64,000 nt of DNA. It comes from Sycobia sp. Sy_11. Its lineage: Eukaryota; Arthropoda; Insecta; Hymenoptera; Epichrysomallidae. A model generated the notes under the pieces. That model had not been told where the DNA came from, ran no database searches, and saw only the letters and a list, made by a program, of their open reading frames with translations. Every line of letters starts with the position of its first letter. The stretch's first letter is position 1. The DNA lies in the NCBI GenBank assembly GCA_018907035.1, contig JACCIC010000099.1:1720001-1784000 (forward strand). Reading direction: 5' to 3'. A program made the translations under genes and the position numbers. Of this stretch, positions 54,690 through 64,000 are shown in pieces.

Positions 54690-56431
54690 CGAATAAGCTT
54701 TGATTTAAGACGAAGCATACGAAGAGCGTAGAACTGATATTTGTTAATCGTGTATCGTGCCAATAATTTATTGCCGCCTTCGACGTGAATGCGATAAGCT
54801 TGACTATATTCTAGCTTCAATGTCTGATATTTCTGCATCATTATAAAGCAGTTAAATTATTCAGATTTAATACAGGAAATGGTTTAATTAAAGTCTCTTA
54901 ACGCAAAATTAATTACCTTGAAATATAGCTTTCCAGGGTTGATACAATTTATAGAAGATATTGCCATTTTTATAGAATTTCTATATATAAGTATAAATAT
55001 TCAATCCAAACTTGGCATTATAAATTTATACAGTCTAGAGATTTTATAATTTTGCTGCCATTAACTATGCGTTTGATTTAATAATTTTATTCAATTGCAT
55101 TGTAAACGTTTGCTTATCAATTCAATTAATAGTGTCGAGCTGACAGATAATATAGACTCCGCGCAATTATACTACATTGGAAACTTCAGATATATAACGT
55201 AATATGTATTGCTTCAGAGGATGATTAATCTTTTCCACTGTGCGTATGCACTAATGTTGCGATAACAACGGACATTCGCATGAATACTTGCTATTGCAGG
55301 AAGCGTGGCAACGATACATAGAGAATTATAGCGAGTGTACAGAAAATTAATTGAATTTTAATCGCGTATAGATACAGAAGGCGAATAAATAAGACGATAA
55401 GCGGTCATTCCGTTGTATTAATTTCTAAAGAGTTTTAATCCGCGCTTTGGTCTCGCTTCCTCGAATTTTGGAGCGTATCCAAGGAAGGAGGCTCGTGTGG
55501 CCTCGCGAATTAAGGGCATCTGAGAGTTCACGCTCGATCGGTGACTAAATGTGAGTCACGGGAGCGATAACACGTTCGACCGGGAATCGACCTAATTATA
55601 ATGTGGATTGAAAAATTGCCGCTATTTTAATTGTCGCATTGATCAGAATTCGATGATGAAAATCCCATATCGTATAAGAATTTGGTGGCATGTAATAACA
55701 GTTTCTGGAATTGAAAAGGCCTCAGTTGTATTGTTGGTGTAATTTTTTTTACTGTGTATATTCTGTACAAAAATGTTTTTAACTTAGCAACGATATTAGA
55801 CTCGATGGTAGTTGGGTTTACCTACAGAAGATTTATTTGTTCGATTCAAATCGAATTTTTGTATAATTAACTAAAATGAAAAAAGAGATCGGAAGGTTTA
55901 ACTTTAGGTTCTTAGAAAATTTTGAATCATTTGCTTTGAAATTTCAAGCTAGAGTGTGTAAGAGAATGATACGATTTTTGAGCTGGTCCTTAATTTTTAT
56001 GTAGATGAAGTTAACGACTGCAAACCCGAAAACAGTTGATCTTACAATCTAGGCTTTGCAATCTAATAAACATGACTAGTTTGCCGAGTCAAAGTTGGAA
56101 TAGGATTTGTCAAATTGCCTTTTAGTCTTACAAATTTTTGTGCAGCTTTATATCTTAAATAATTTAATGTCCCTCTTTCTGTAATATAAATAACTGAATT
56201 TAAAAAAGCTTTACTTAATCAGTAATCCCATAGCTCTATAGAACTATTTGACCAGTCGCTTAAATTGATATATTTAATCCAGGGGTTATTCAGAAATCCA
56301 ATGAAAAACAAAACAAAAGCTACCGTTTGCTTTCTTCATTCCCGAATTGATCATAAATTTACAATTGCGCCGATCTATTTGAAGCATCTCTCGCCCCGCA
56401 ACTGAAGGTGCCGTTCCTCCTATGTTTACAG
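54690..56431. other. AT-rich intron sequence before the coding exon
   Basis: No open frame of note. The last 60 bases include the pyrimidine-rich tract (TTCCTCCTATGTTT) and the AG at 56,430-56,431 used as acceptor. Confidence 0.55.
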
Positions 56432-56927
56432 GTGAGGACGTGATACTTGGGCAGACCGGTCGCCGCGAGGCCTGGAGGTCCCCGAACGTTTCGGCGCCGA
56501 CCTGCCGCGGCCAGCAACAGCAGCACCAGCAGCATCAGCAGCAAAACCATCAGAGAAGCCATCAGGAGGGCTCCTCGGTGGCGAAGCGACCGAGGCACCC
56601 GGCGCCCCCGCCCCCCGCCCGCGGCGGCGGCGCCGCCTCCTCCGCGAACAAGGAGAATCGACCGGCGCCCGGGCGCCATGGGGCGAGCCCGCCGCCCGCG
56701 CGCCGGCCCCTGCTAATCGAGGAGCGGCAGGAGGAGGAGGAGGAGCAGGAGGGGGGAGAGGAGGGAGAGCAGGGCCAGAGCGGCGAGGAGATGGGCTCGA
56801 ATCTCAGCAGGCACAGCGGCAAGGGCCTGAACGGCCGGCGGGCTCAGTCTTCGGGCAATCTCTGCGACCCGAAGGGCCTCAACGTCAGCAAGATCCTCGT
56901 GCCGTGCTCCAAGTCATCTAGGGAAAA
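56432..56927 (+). CDS. internal coding exon, low-complexity protein of unknown family
   Basis: This is the best-supported exon in the window. It has a pyrimidine-rich tract and acceptor (TTTACAG|GTGAGG), 165 codons without a stop, high GC in an AT-rich setting and a consensus donor (AAA|GTAAGT). The first two bases complete a codon split with the previous exon; the last two begin one continued in the next. In order it encodes a short N-terminal part (EDVILGQTGRREAW), a Gln/His tract at 56,512-56,565, a Pro/Ala/Gly stretch, a KEN tripeptide (SANKENRPAP), a Glu/Gly-rich acidic stretch to about 56,790, and a basic Ser-rich tail (MGSNLSRHSGKGLNGRR onward). No globular domain is visible. Such segments are typical of disordered N-termini of regulatory proteins. 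I do not recognise the family. If translation instead begins at 56,791, the protein would start MGSNLS, an N-myristoylation consensus. Confidence 0.7.
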
Positions 56928-58935
56928 GTAAGTGACGATTTTCATTTTTATTATCGTCCATTATATTTTTTTCCTTTTCTTGGAAATAGTAACGGCTCAT
57001 TGATATAATAACGGCAAAAATGCCATTCAAGTTCAGTATTATATATTGAATATTATATCTGTTGGTCTTTGATAATATTTAAAATTTTTTTCATTTACTT
57101 AAACTACAGAACGAATATTTAAGAATAAGAATATCATTTGTTTTGTGTTATACGTTGCTGGATGAAAACAATTTCGATCGCGATATGAAACTATAATATT
57201 TCGTTCTGTAAAAATGAAGTCTCAAACAAAACGAATGCAAGTTGTCGAATGTTAATTTCTGCTACTTTTTCCGAGCTAAAAATGTAATACACCTTAAACC
57301 AATCATCTACAATTATTATATCTATTGTTTGTAACATTATAGATAAAAATTTAACGTCTCTAACCTTCGCTTTGAAAATCTATTAAATTACAAAAAAATA
57401 GCATCAAAAGTTCACTTTTATGTAGATTTAAATAAAAGTAAAAATTACATTAACATATATAAAAAAAGTATTAATAAAATTTATATTTCAATTTTCTTAA
57501 TTGAAAATGTAAATACACACGATTGATATTTTTTCGGAATTTCAATACAAATTATATAATTATAAGATATGTATAAGAACCTAAAGAGAGCTTCATAAAA
57601 AGTTTATTTATTGTAGAACTACTTGAAAATAATAGGTGTCATTAGTGAAATAAAAGAACAAATCGTTTATTTCTGAGTATTCCCATACTGCGACATATTA
57701 TCGAAATGTCAAAAGCATTTATTATTTTTTTTTTATTTTCGTTTCGTAGAGAATTACAGAGTTGAATATAGTTGTTTTAAGAAAAAATGTCTATTTTAAT
57801 TGCTTTCAAAATTTTTCATTTACTTAAAATGAAGAAGTTCTAGAAATAGAATAACGATCGCTATATATGAGAAAAAACATAGTTAACAACGCGATTCGTA
57901 CATATAAATAAATTACATACTGACTTTCCATTCAAAGGAGAGAATTTTCGATCTACTGGTTTCATTTGCAATAAACTAAAAGATCGTTTCTGTTTTTATA
58001 TGGAATTGTGCATTAATATTACTTAGGGGAGAATATATATATAAGTTTTTTATAAATGCTCGTTTCTGCTTTTAATAAACAGTTCATTTCCCAGGCGAAA
58101 GAGGTTAATCTATATACGGCCATTTGAATAAACGGTAGAGCTTTGAATACAATTGCAGCGCGAGCCCTTCGCATGTATGTGGAGCGGTGGTATATTACAG
58201 TTTGTTTTTTTACAAAGCGCGCACTTTTTATACAGGGCGCTCTAATAGTCCACAAACGCGGCGCTCGCGTATTCTCCCTTCGTCCCCTCCCACTACTTCT
58301 CTCTTTCTCTCCGACTCTTTTTGGGGATGCGTTAGTGTACGTTTTTTACAGTTGAAACTCTGAGTTCCGCCTCTGTTCGTGCGAGCGCAGTGGCGCCATT
58401 TTTCAACGTCTGTTGCAAGGGAAAATCCCCGCGCGCTTGGGCGAGTGCAAAAAATATGCATTATCGTAGCCGCGTACGCGGCGCGGTTTTGATATTACTT
58501 TTAAGGTCGCGCGCGCCCGGCTGATGTCACTTCTTTCGTGATCAATACGAAACGGCGGTGTATAGCGACCTTGCGCCGGCCATTGTAACGTGCGTATCTA
58601 CCTGTACCATTTTTCTGCGCAGTTGTTAAATTCCAGTATACTGGTGAGTTGGTGGAACGACCGACATTGTTGACATTGGTTTTAACCATCAACGCTGCGT
58701 GCACTAAATGCTGAATTGTACACGTTCCATTTTTTCGCCAGGTGTCGTAGCGAGCTTGTATATATTATAGAAACTGAAATATGCATTTAAGTAAGATTTA
58801 CAGCTATTATTTCGAGCAATTCTGTACTCACAGTATTTCAGAGCTATTGTGACGTTTTATGCATTTCTCATACGTTTTACTATGATGCTTATTGCCGTGA
58901 CTGTTAAATATTGGAAGGAAACCTTAAATTGTGCC

Positions 58936-58936
<1 letters not shown>

Positions 58937-59002
<66 letters not shown>
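58937..59002. repeat. longest (TA)n microsatellite
   Basis: About 32 uninterrupted AT units, the longest TA array in the window, 465 bases upstream of the DRE at 59,467. Confidence 0.95.
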
Positions 59003-59005
<3 letters not shown>

Positions 59006-59466
59006 AGGAGTAATGGAATCAGATGCTTATTAAGGAGAGAAAACGGTGTTTAATTCAGAAAGATATATAGCAAGAATAACATATGCAAAAATCAAACTTG
59101 ATGTAGAATGTGGTACAAGTACAAGTAATGAACAGCGGTTGATTCAAAACGAGTTTATTCTTTGAATAAAGAAGGAGGAAACAGCTCCTAGATTTTAGAT
59201 AGTAAATGTCCTATTATGGGAACGATAATAAGTTTCGAAATAATTTATAGTATAAGAATTTATAGTATAGCTATGGCCTACGATAAGGCCAACCAGGCCA
59301 CGCGATGACTTTCGATCTCATTTGGGTCGTTTCTTTTTGCCGCATTCAAAATGAAACCTGCCATTCAACAGCGGAACAGTTTTATAACGAGGCGATTTTA
59401 TGGAACTCAATGTCATCGTAAAGTTTGATCGAAATCATTTCGTCGCTAGAATGATCACGCCCATCT

Positions 59467-59735
59467 TATCGATATGAAATTCTGCCCCGACTCATCCCAT
59501 TTAGTTAACCGAGCGATTCTTTTCGGAAGCGCGGTGTCGATCCGCCTCTGCCACTTCCCGAATCGCACTCCCCGACTCGACGCCAATACCCGCGGCAAAT
59601 TTACAGGCGCATGCGCCTCGCACTCGATTGGCCGACTAATGGTCACGTGCGCTACCGGTTCCAAGAAATCTAGCCAAATGCGCACGCACTATATTTGAAT
59701 ATAAGGAGCACCGGCGGAGTCGCGGATCAAGAGCG
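59467..59735 (+). promoter_or_regulatory. candidate intronic promoter (DRE, NRF-1/Ewg, CCAAT, E-box, TATA-like)
   Basis: Several promoter motifs cluster within 270 bases. A perfect DRE octamer TATCGATA lies at 59,467-59,474. A 14-base palindrome at 59,605-59,618 contains GCGCATGCGC, the NRF-1/Ewg core. An inverted CCAAT box (ATTGG) is at 59,627-59,631 and an E-box CACGTG at 59,644-59,649. A second NRF-1-like half (TGCGCACGCA) follows near 59,680, and a TATA-like TATAAGGA at 59,700-59,707 is oriented for plus-strand transcription starting near 59,730. The sequence after it is GC-richer and leader-like. It could be an alternative promoter of the split gene or of another plus-strand transcript. 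The motifs are seen directly; promoter function is inferred. Confidence 0.35.
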
Positions 59736-60519
59736 AGCAGCAGCGTTTGCCACTTTTATACCTTTCACACGCTACGCGCTGCGGTAATCCTTCTTATCTC
59801 GCGCGTGGTTCTCGCATCCGAAATCCCCTAATTATTGCTCTTATTCTTTTCCCAAAGCGCGATAACGAAGAGTTGTGCGACCAGTGCGTACGTACGTATT
59901 GTAGATAATTGCGTACGGGATATATGTTAGATGTTGAGGTTGATCCATTACCGAAATAACAAAATCGCATCTATATCGATGCACTTTACATTACACTTTG
60001 AAAAAAAATTCAAGGTACTCTTAATTTATGAGAGCTTAAATTTCGTTGTCGGTATGTTATATATAAAACGAACAGGAGGCTTCACCCGCTTCATCCAGAA
60101 TCAATACGATGGAATAATTAACTAACAGACTCAGAATTTTAGTTAATTAAATAACCTGTACATAGGGAATAAATTTGCAATTTTCACTCCTATATCAAAA
60201 TTACGGTCTGTGCGCCAGTTCAAACGAAAATTAGTGGCGCTCTCGTTTTCTAGTTAGAACGGACGTTTACATTATTTGTACGCAAATATACCCAATGGAA
60301 CTTCCGATGCGTTTTTTCAACTACGATTTTCCGGGATAATCCAAAGAATACAGGAATTCTTGTCGCGAAAACTATTGATGCGTTTCGCGAACAATATGTA
60401 CGAGGAAAATCGAATAATGCCAATTCAATTAATTTATTGCCTCGATATCATAATTGTTGCTGTACGGTTACATGCGGCCGAGTTGTAATTTTATAAATAA
60501 TGTAATTCAATGAGCAGGA

Positions 60520-60529
60520 GCGCATGCGC
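60520..60529. promoter_or_regulatory. perfect NRF-1/Ewg-type palindrome
   Basis: GCGCATGCGC occurs about 0.9 kb downstream of the similar palindrome at 59,605. The 10-base palindrome is rare in AT-rich DNA. Its binding by an Ewg orthologue is an inference from the known consensus. Confidence 0.25.
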
Positions 60530-61365
60530 GTACGTGCTTATCGTTATTTGGTTTGAATATAAATGTCCCGTTGCTATAATTAATGCGCACCGAATTAATT
60601 TGTTCGTCGTGATGATGATATGTGTTACATATAGTTTTATCGTTATTGCAACGCGCTCGCGGTATTCGTTTTTCATAAATTATTATGCTCCATTTGCTTG
60701 CATATAAATATATATATATATCCGATGCGCAATATTTTTCCTTCTTCTCGATTTATATTTGATTGACAATATTTGTCGGAAAAATGCAATCATTTTCTCG
60801 GTTTCGGCATTATTAAGTCAACACATAAAGTATATCTTTTTTATTCCGTACGTAAAGTATCGTTGTTTGAAATTGAAAAAATGATATTACCCATTTAAAC
60901 ATTGTTTTTCTGTGTTTTACAAGAACAACAAATAATATTTGCTTTCCTTGTTTATATTTGTATGAGCAGAAAGTCAAAAACATAAGAATAATCGATGTAA
61001 AATAATATTATTAGTAAAAATATATTAGTCGAATAATAAAGTAAAATAATTCAATTTCATTAGAAATAAAGATTATAAGCAACAACTCATTTCATTCTAC
61101 ATGACTTTTAATTTAAGATGTTTCAAACAAATGAATGCAGATCTACATTGATAACTTGTTATTTCTTTTTTCGATTTTCATTATCAGAAATGCTCTTAAT
61201 GTCGGAAACTATGAATTGTAGAATCAAGTCTTATGTTCCGTAAAGCTTTGGTGGAACAAGAACGAGCTGGTAAACTACCTGTATTCTAATTTTTCTTTAC
61301 TGTTTGTGTTTTTATTCAATGATAATAAGAATTTATATTTGCGTAAAAACTGATACACGATGTAA

Positions 61366-61403
61366 GACTGAATTCAATTGTACTATGACTGAATTCATAG
61401 TAC
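61366..61403. repeat. direct repeat overlapping a 9-bp inverted repeat
   Basis: GACTGAATTCA occurs at 61,366-61,376 and 61,387-61,397. The second copy lies within the hairpin GTACTATGA, loop CTGAAT, TCATAGTAC at 61,380-61,403. Confidence 0.6.
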
Positions 61404-62339
61404 ATTTTTAATTAATACATTGTACATTTTGGTATTCTAAAGAGTCGATAGAAAGCGATGAATTCTGTATTATTACGATTTTTTCCTAGCGACTTTTGGA
61501 TTCAAATTTACCGTGCATATTCGACGCTTTCAAATTCTTGACTACGAGAAGGATTAATGCCTGAAACCGGCCACTGGGTCCGCTTATCTGGATTTCGTCT
61601 GCGCGCACCACGGGTATACGCCCAGGGCGACATAAAACAGTTTTCCACAATACCTTCGCTCATACATATATATATATATATTTTTTTTTTCACCAACGAA
61701 TAACTTTGTATACCCTCGTCAAAAGTTATTTCGGTAATCAAATACGCCCGGGAGGCTCTCGCAACTCGGCTCACTTGTGCTCGTTATTAAATATTTACGG
61801 GAGACAAATACGTTTAAATTGACGCGTGCGTACGCGAAACAATGGGCATGAATCGTTGTCGGGCCGGAATGTTCGTTAAATATTACTATGTACTGTCAAA
61901 GACATCAAGACCGCAATAATATCGTATGCTTTTAATGGACGATAATAAAGAATTGAATAAAATATCTGGTTATTTTTGTTGCTGTTTGGCGAATTTGAAA
62001 TACATATTTAAATGGGAATTTCCGTTAAAAAAACAATAAATTTATATAAATTGAAGCTTAGCAATATGAAATAACAACAATTAGTTATATAGCAATATAT
62101 ACACGGATATCTGGTTGCATAAAGTTTGTAGAACTCTTCTTCACCTGGCCGGGAGTCCTTTCAGTGAAATAACTTCATTAACAGTACCATCAAAATTGAC
62201 AACACTAAATCAGTAGCCGAACAACACTTTACTATTGGGTGTATTAAATACTCTCAAATCGAATCTGGGTCAACGTAAAGGCAGATAAGCCGCGCTACCC
62301 GAACAAAACAGAGCCTAATCGTCGTCCACTGCACGACTC

Positions 62340-62960
62340 GCTCGTACTTTAATTGCGCCCTAACCCTTCCGCTCCCTTCCCGCTTTCCTCCACGCCCCGG
62401 CCTATACGCAAATCAAAGCCGACACGGGAGTTAGGAAGGGACTCGGGACGCGAGCTTATCGCCGCTGGCTCTCTCTCTCTCTCTCTCTCTCGCCCCGCCA
62501 CGCCGGTCGCCGGCTAACAAAAGGGCTGGAAACCTTCGCCTCCCCCTCCCGCCCCTCCGCGCATCGAGGCGGAAGTGGCCGGTAATTAAAACTGTCGGAT
62601 GCCCAACCGCCGAGTCTATATAGAGCGCGTGCCTTCCGCGACGGCGGCGCGGCAGCGGAGGGCGGGAGGAAGCTTCCTCTCCCCAGGGCCGAGCAATCGA
62701 GGGGTTGCGCGCGGAGTTGGAGCGCTTCCGTCCGCCATTAACCGGTTGCGCCGGCTACGACGATCTTTTGCTCCATTAATTTCCGCCTTAAGGTCCTGAA
62801 TTGTGTCGGCGATATATACGAAAGGAGGAGGTGGGCAATCGGCGCGGAGCTCGAGACCTTTTGTCGTACCTATACTATATATGTGTGTGTGTATATGTAT
62901 ACGCTGCCGGATAGGAACGATCCGAGAAAGTAATCTTGTTTCCGACCAGGAGGGGGCTGG
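62340..62960. other. GC-rich island with (CT)n
   Basis: A GC-rich stretch with (CT)n at 62,469-62,491, CGGCGGCGCGGCAGCGG-type sequence and frames open on both strands. It may be regulatory; no exon boundaries are evident. Confidence 0.35.
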
Positions 62961-63830
62961 GGGCAAGAGTCTAGGTTTGAAATAAGTTTTTTTTTGGAAA
63001 GCGTGTATCCCGTTGGTGTATTATCGGATGGTGTGCGCGGATTAAATCTCGGATGTTTTAGCGTTCGCTCGACTTTGAAATATTGTGCGGCGCCAGAGTA
63101 TAGGCGTGTATATGTATATTATATCCTCTTGGCTTATTAAATTTTCGACAAAAGTTAAGCAATTCAATTACACAACAATCCGTTGCGGGAAAATTTAACG
63201 AACTCTTGCCAAATGAAATTATTATGATGATCTCGATGTTTATGGCTCGCTGAAGTTTCCGCATGTATCTGCTTAATGAGTTTATAATTATTTATGTCTA
63301 TTTGTACGTTCGAGGCGGAGTTATGCCCTGCCCGCATGCCGGTGGGTGATCTTTTTATTTTCAGTCAAGTTTTAAGCCTCTTTCCCGTCGCCGCCAGAGC
63401 AGCGTATAACTTTTCGGAAACAGCGAAAGGCCAGAGGGTTTACTTTTAAGAATTAATATTCAGTTTGTGGAAGTGTACGGGAGGTGGTGAGTATAAATCG
63501 AATTACACGAGCGGCTTTCTGCGCTTCCTACGGCAAAATCTAAATACGCATTTTTCTCCGGGAAAGGTCGGAGGTCTAATAGAATTTTAACCGTGGTATT
63601 GACAAATATTAGGTAGGAGTTTTTACACAAATTGAAAATTCTATTAATTATTTATAAATAATTTGTTCATCAATATAGGTTCATTTTTATTTATTTAGTC
63701 ATTTTATCATCTGAATACTGATATTACTTTATCAACTAACTAACAGTAAAAGTGGTTTCCTTTTTAATTTTATATATTTCTCTATAATATAAAATAAAAA
63801 ACTTTTCATCTTATTTCCATAGGATTAAAA

Positions 63831-63837
<7 letters not shown>

Positions 63838-63880
<43 letters not shown>
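63838..63880. repeat. (TA)n microsatellite
   Basis: About 21 TA units in the AT-rich end of the window. Confidence 0.95.
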
Positions 63881-63886
<6 letters not shown>

Positions 63887-64000
63887 GCTTATATTAAATA
63901 TATTCTGTCTACATAAAAAATTGTTTTTTATTTTCACTTTTTGTAACATGACAATTATGCATTTTCTTAATAATCAACGATATTTATCAAATAATCAATT

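Larger units (their letters stand above)
25403..56431 (+). other. putative first intron, about 31 kb
   Basis: If the exons ending at 25,402 and starting at 56,432 belong together, this is one intron. It opens with GTACAT and closes with TTTACAG. It holds no open frame I can support: AT-rich sequence, more than twenty long microsatellites and small GC islands near 26.2-26.7, 28.0-28.7, 38.4-38.6, 45.9-46.3, 48.6-49.0 and 53.7-54.6 kb. Some islands may be enhancers or unrecognised 5' exons of alternative transcripts. Further small exons inside it cannot be excluded by eye. Confidence 0.4.
56928..64000 (+). other. putative downstream intron, incomplete at the window edge
   Basis: It starts with the consensus donor GTAAGT and runs to the end of the window without a further exon I can support. 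It contains a long (TA)n at 58,937-59,002, a promoter-like motif cluster at 59,467-59,735, and GC-richer stretches at 58.2-58.7 and 62.3-62.9 kb. Open frames at 59.9, 60.3 and 62.6 kb are short and show no protein-like features. Confidence 0.5.

Noticed and set aside
55560..55595. CACGTTCGACCGGGAATCGACC as a tRNA T-arm or B box
   Set aside because: No matching acceptor stem, anticodon arm or A box could be arranged around it.
56359..56679. Minus-strand frame antisense to the coding exon, with a Leu-rich membrane-like segment
   Set aside because: The Leu run is the complement of the CAG-rich Gln tract. The plus strand has matching splice sites, so this is a shadow.
1278..63880. Regularly recurring (TA)n, (CT)n and (CA)n arrays considered as CRISPR-like or satellite arrays
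   Set aside because: They are simple dinucleotide microsatellites without spacers or a constant unit, in a eukaryotic context.

Overview
This window is gene-poor eukaryotic DNA, most likely from an insect. It is AT-rich, crowded with long (TA)n, (GA/CT)n and (GT/CA)n microsatellites, and broken by short GC-rich islands. It holds a decayed non-LTR retrotransposon, and its only convincing coding sequence is bounded by spliceosomal splice signals. There are no bacterial-type operons, no rRNA and no tRNA gene that I could recognise. A hymenopteran (parasitoid wasp or ant) would fit the repeat spectrum and GC mosaic, but this is a guess about taxonomy.

Layout. Positions 1-24,300 carry no gene I can support. 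This part is AT-rich DNA with microsatellites, GC islands near 7.4-8.3, 9.4-9.9, 15.2-15.6 and 17.4-17.8 kb, and an eroded LINE-type element on the minus strand at about 19.24-20.52 kb. Positions 24,300-25,402 form a GC-rich, GA/CT-rich, promoter-like island. It ends in a possible first coding exon (ATG at 25,354, donor at 25,403) preceded by two small upstream ORFs. Positions 25,403-56,431 would be one intron of about 31 kb, made almost entirely of AT-rich DNA and microsatellites. Positions 56,432-56,927 are the best coding exon: acceptor, 165 open codons and a consensus GTAAGT donor. It encodes a low-complexity Gln/His-, Pro/Ala/Gly- and Glu-rich segment followed by a basic, Ser-rich tail. 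Positions 56,928-64,000 would be the next intron, containing a promoter-like motif cluster at 59.47-59.73 kb.

How the parts fit. The two exons are phase-compatible: one base from exon 1 plus two from exon 2 make a Gly codon. I therefore read them as the 5' end of one plus-strand gene with a very long first intron. This is typical of regulatory or neuronal insect genes. The rest of the gene lies beyond the right edge. I do not recognise the protein family and assign no symbol. Most other open frames come from translating microsatellites or from GC-rich islands with few stops, and I do not call them genes. I found no evidence of an undescribed biological system. The points most worth checking are the split gene, its uORF arrangement, the intronic promoter candidate and a few unusual small repeats and palindromes.
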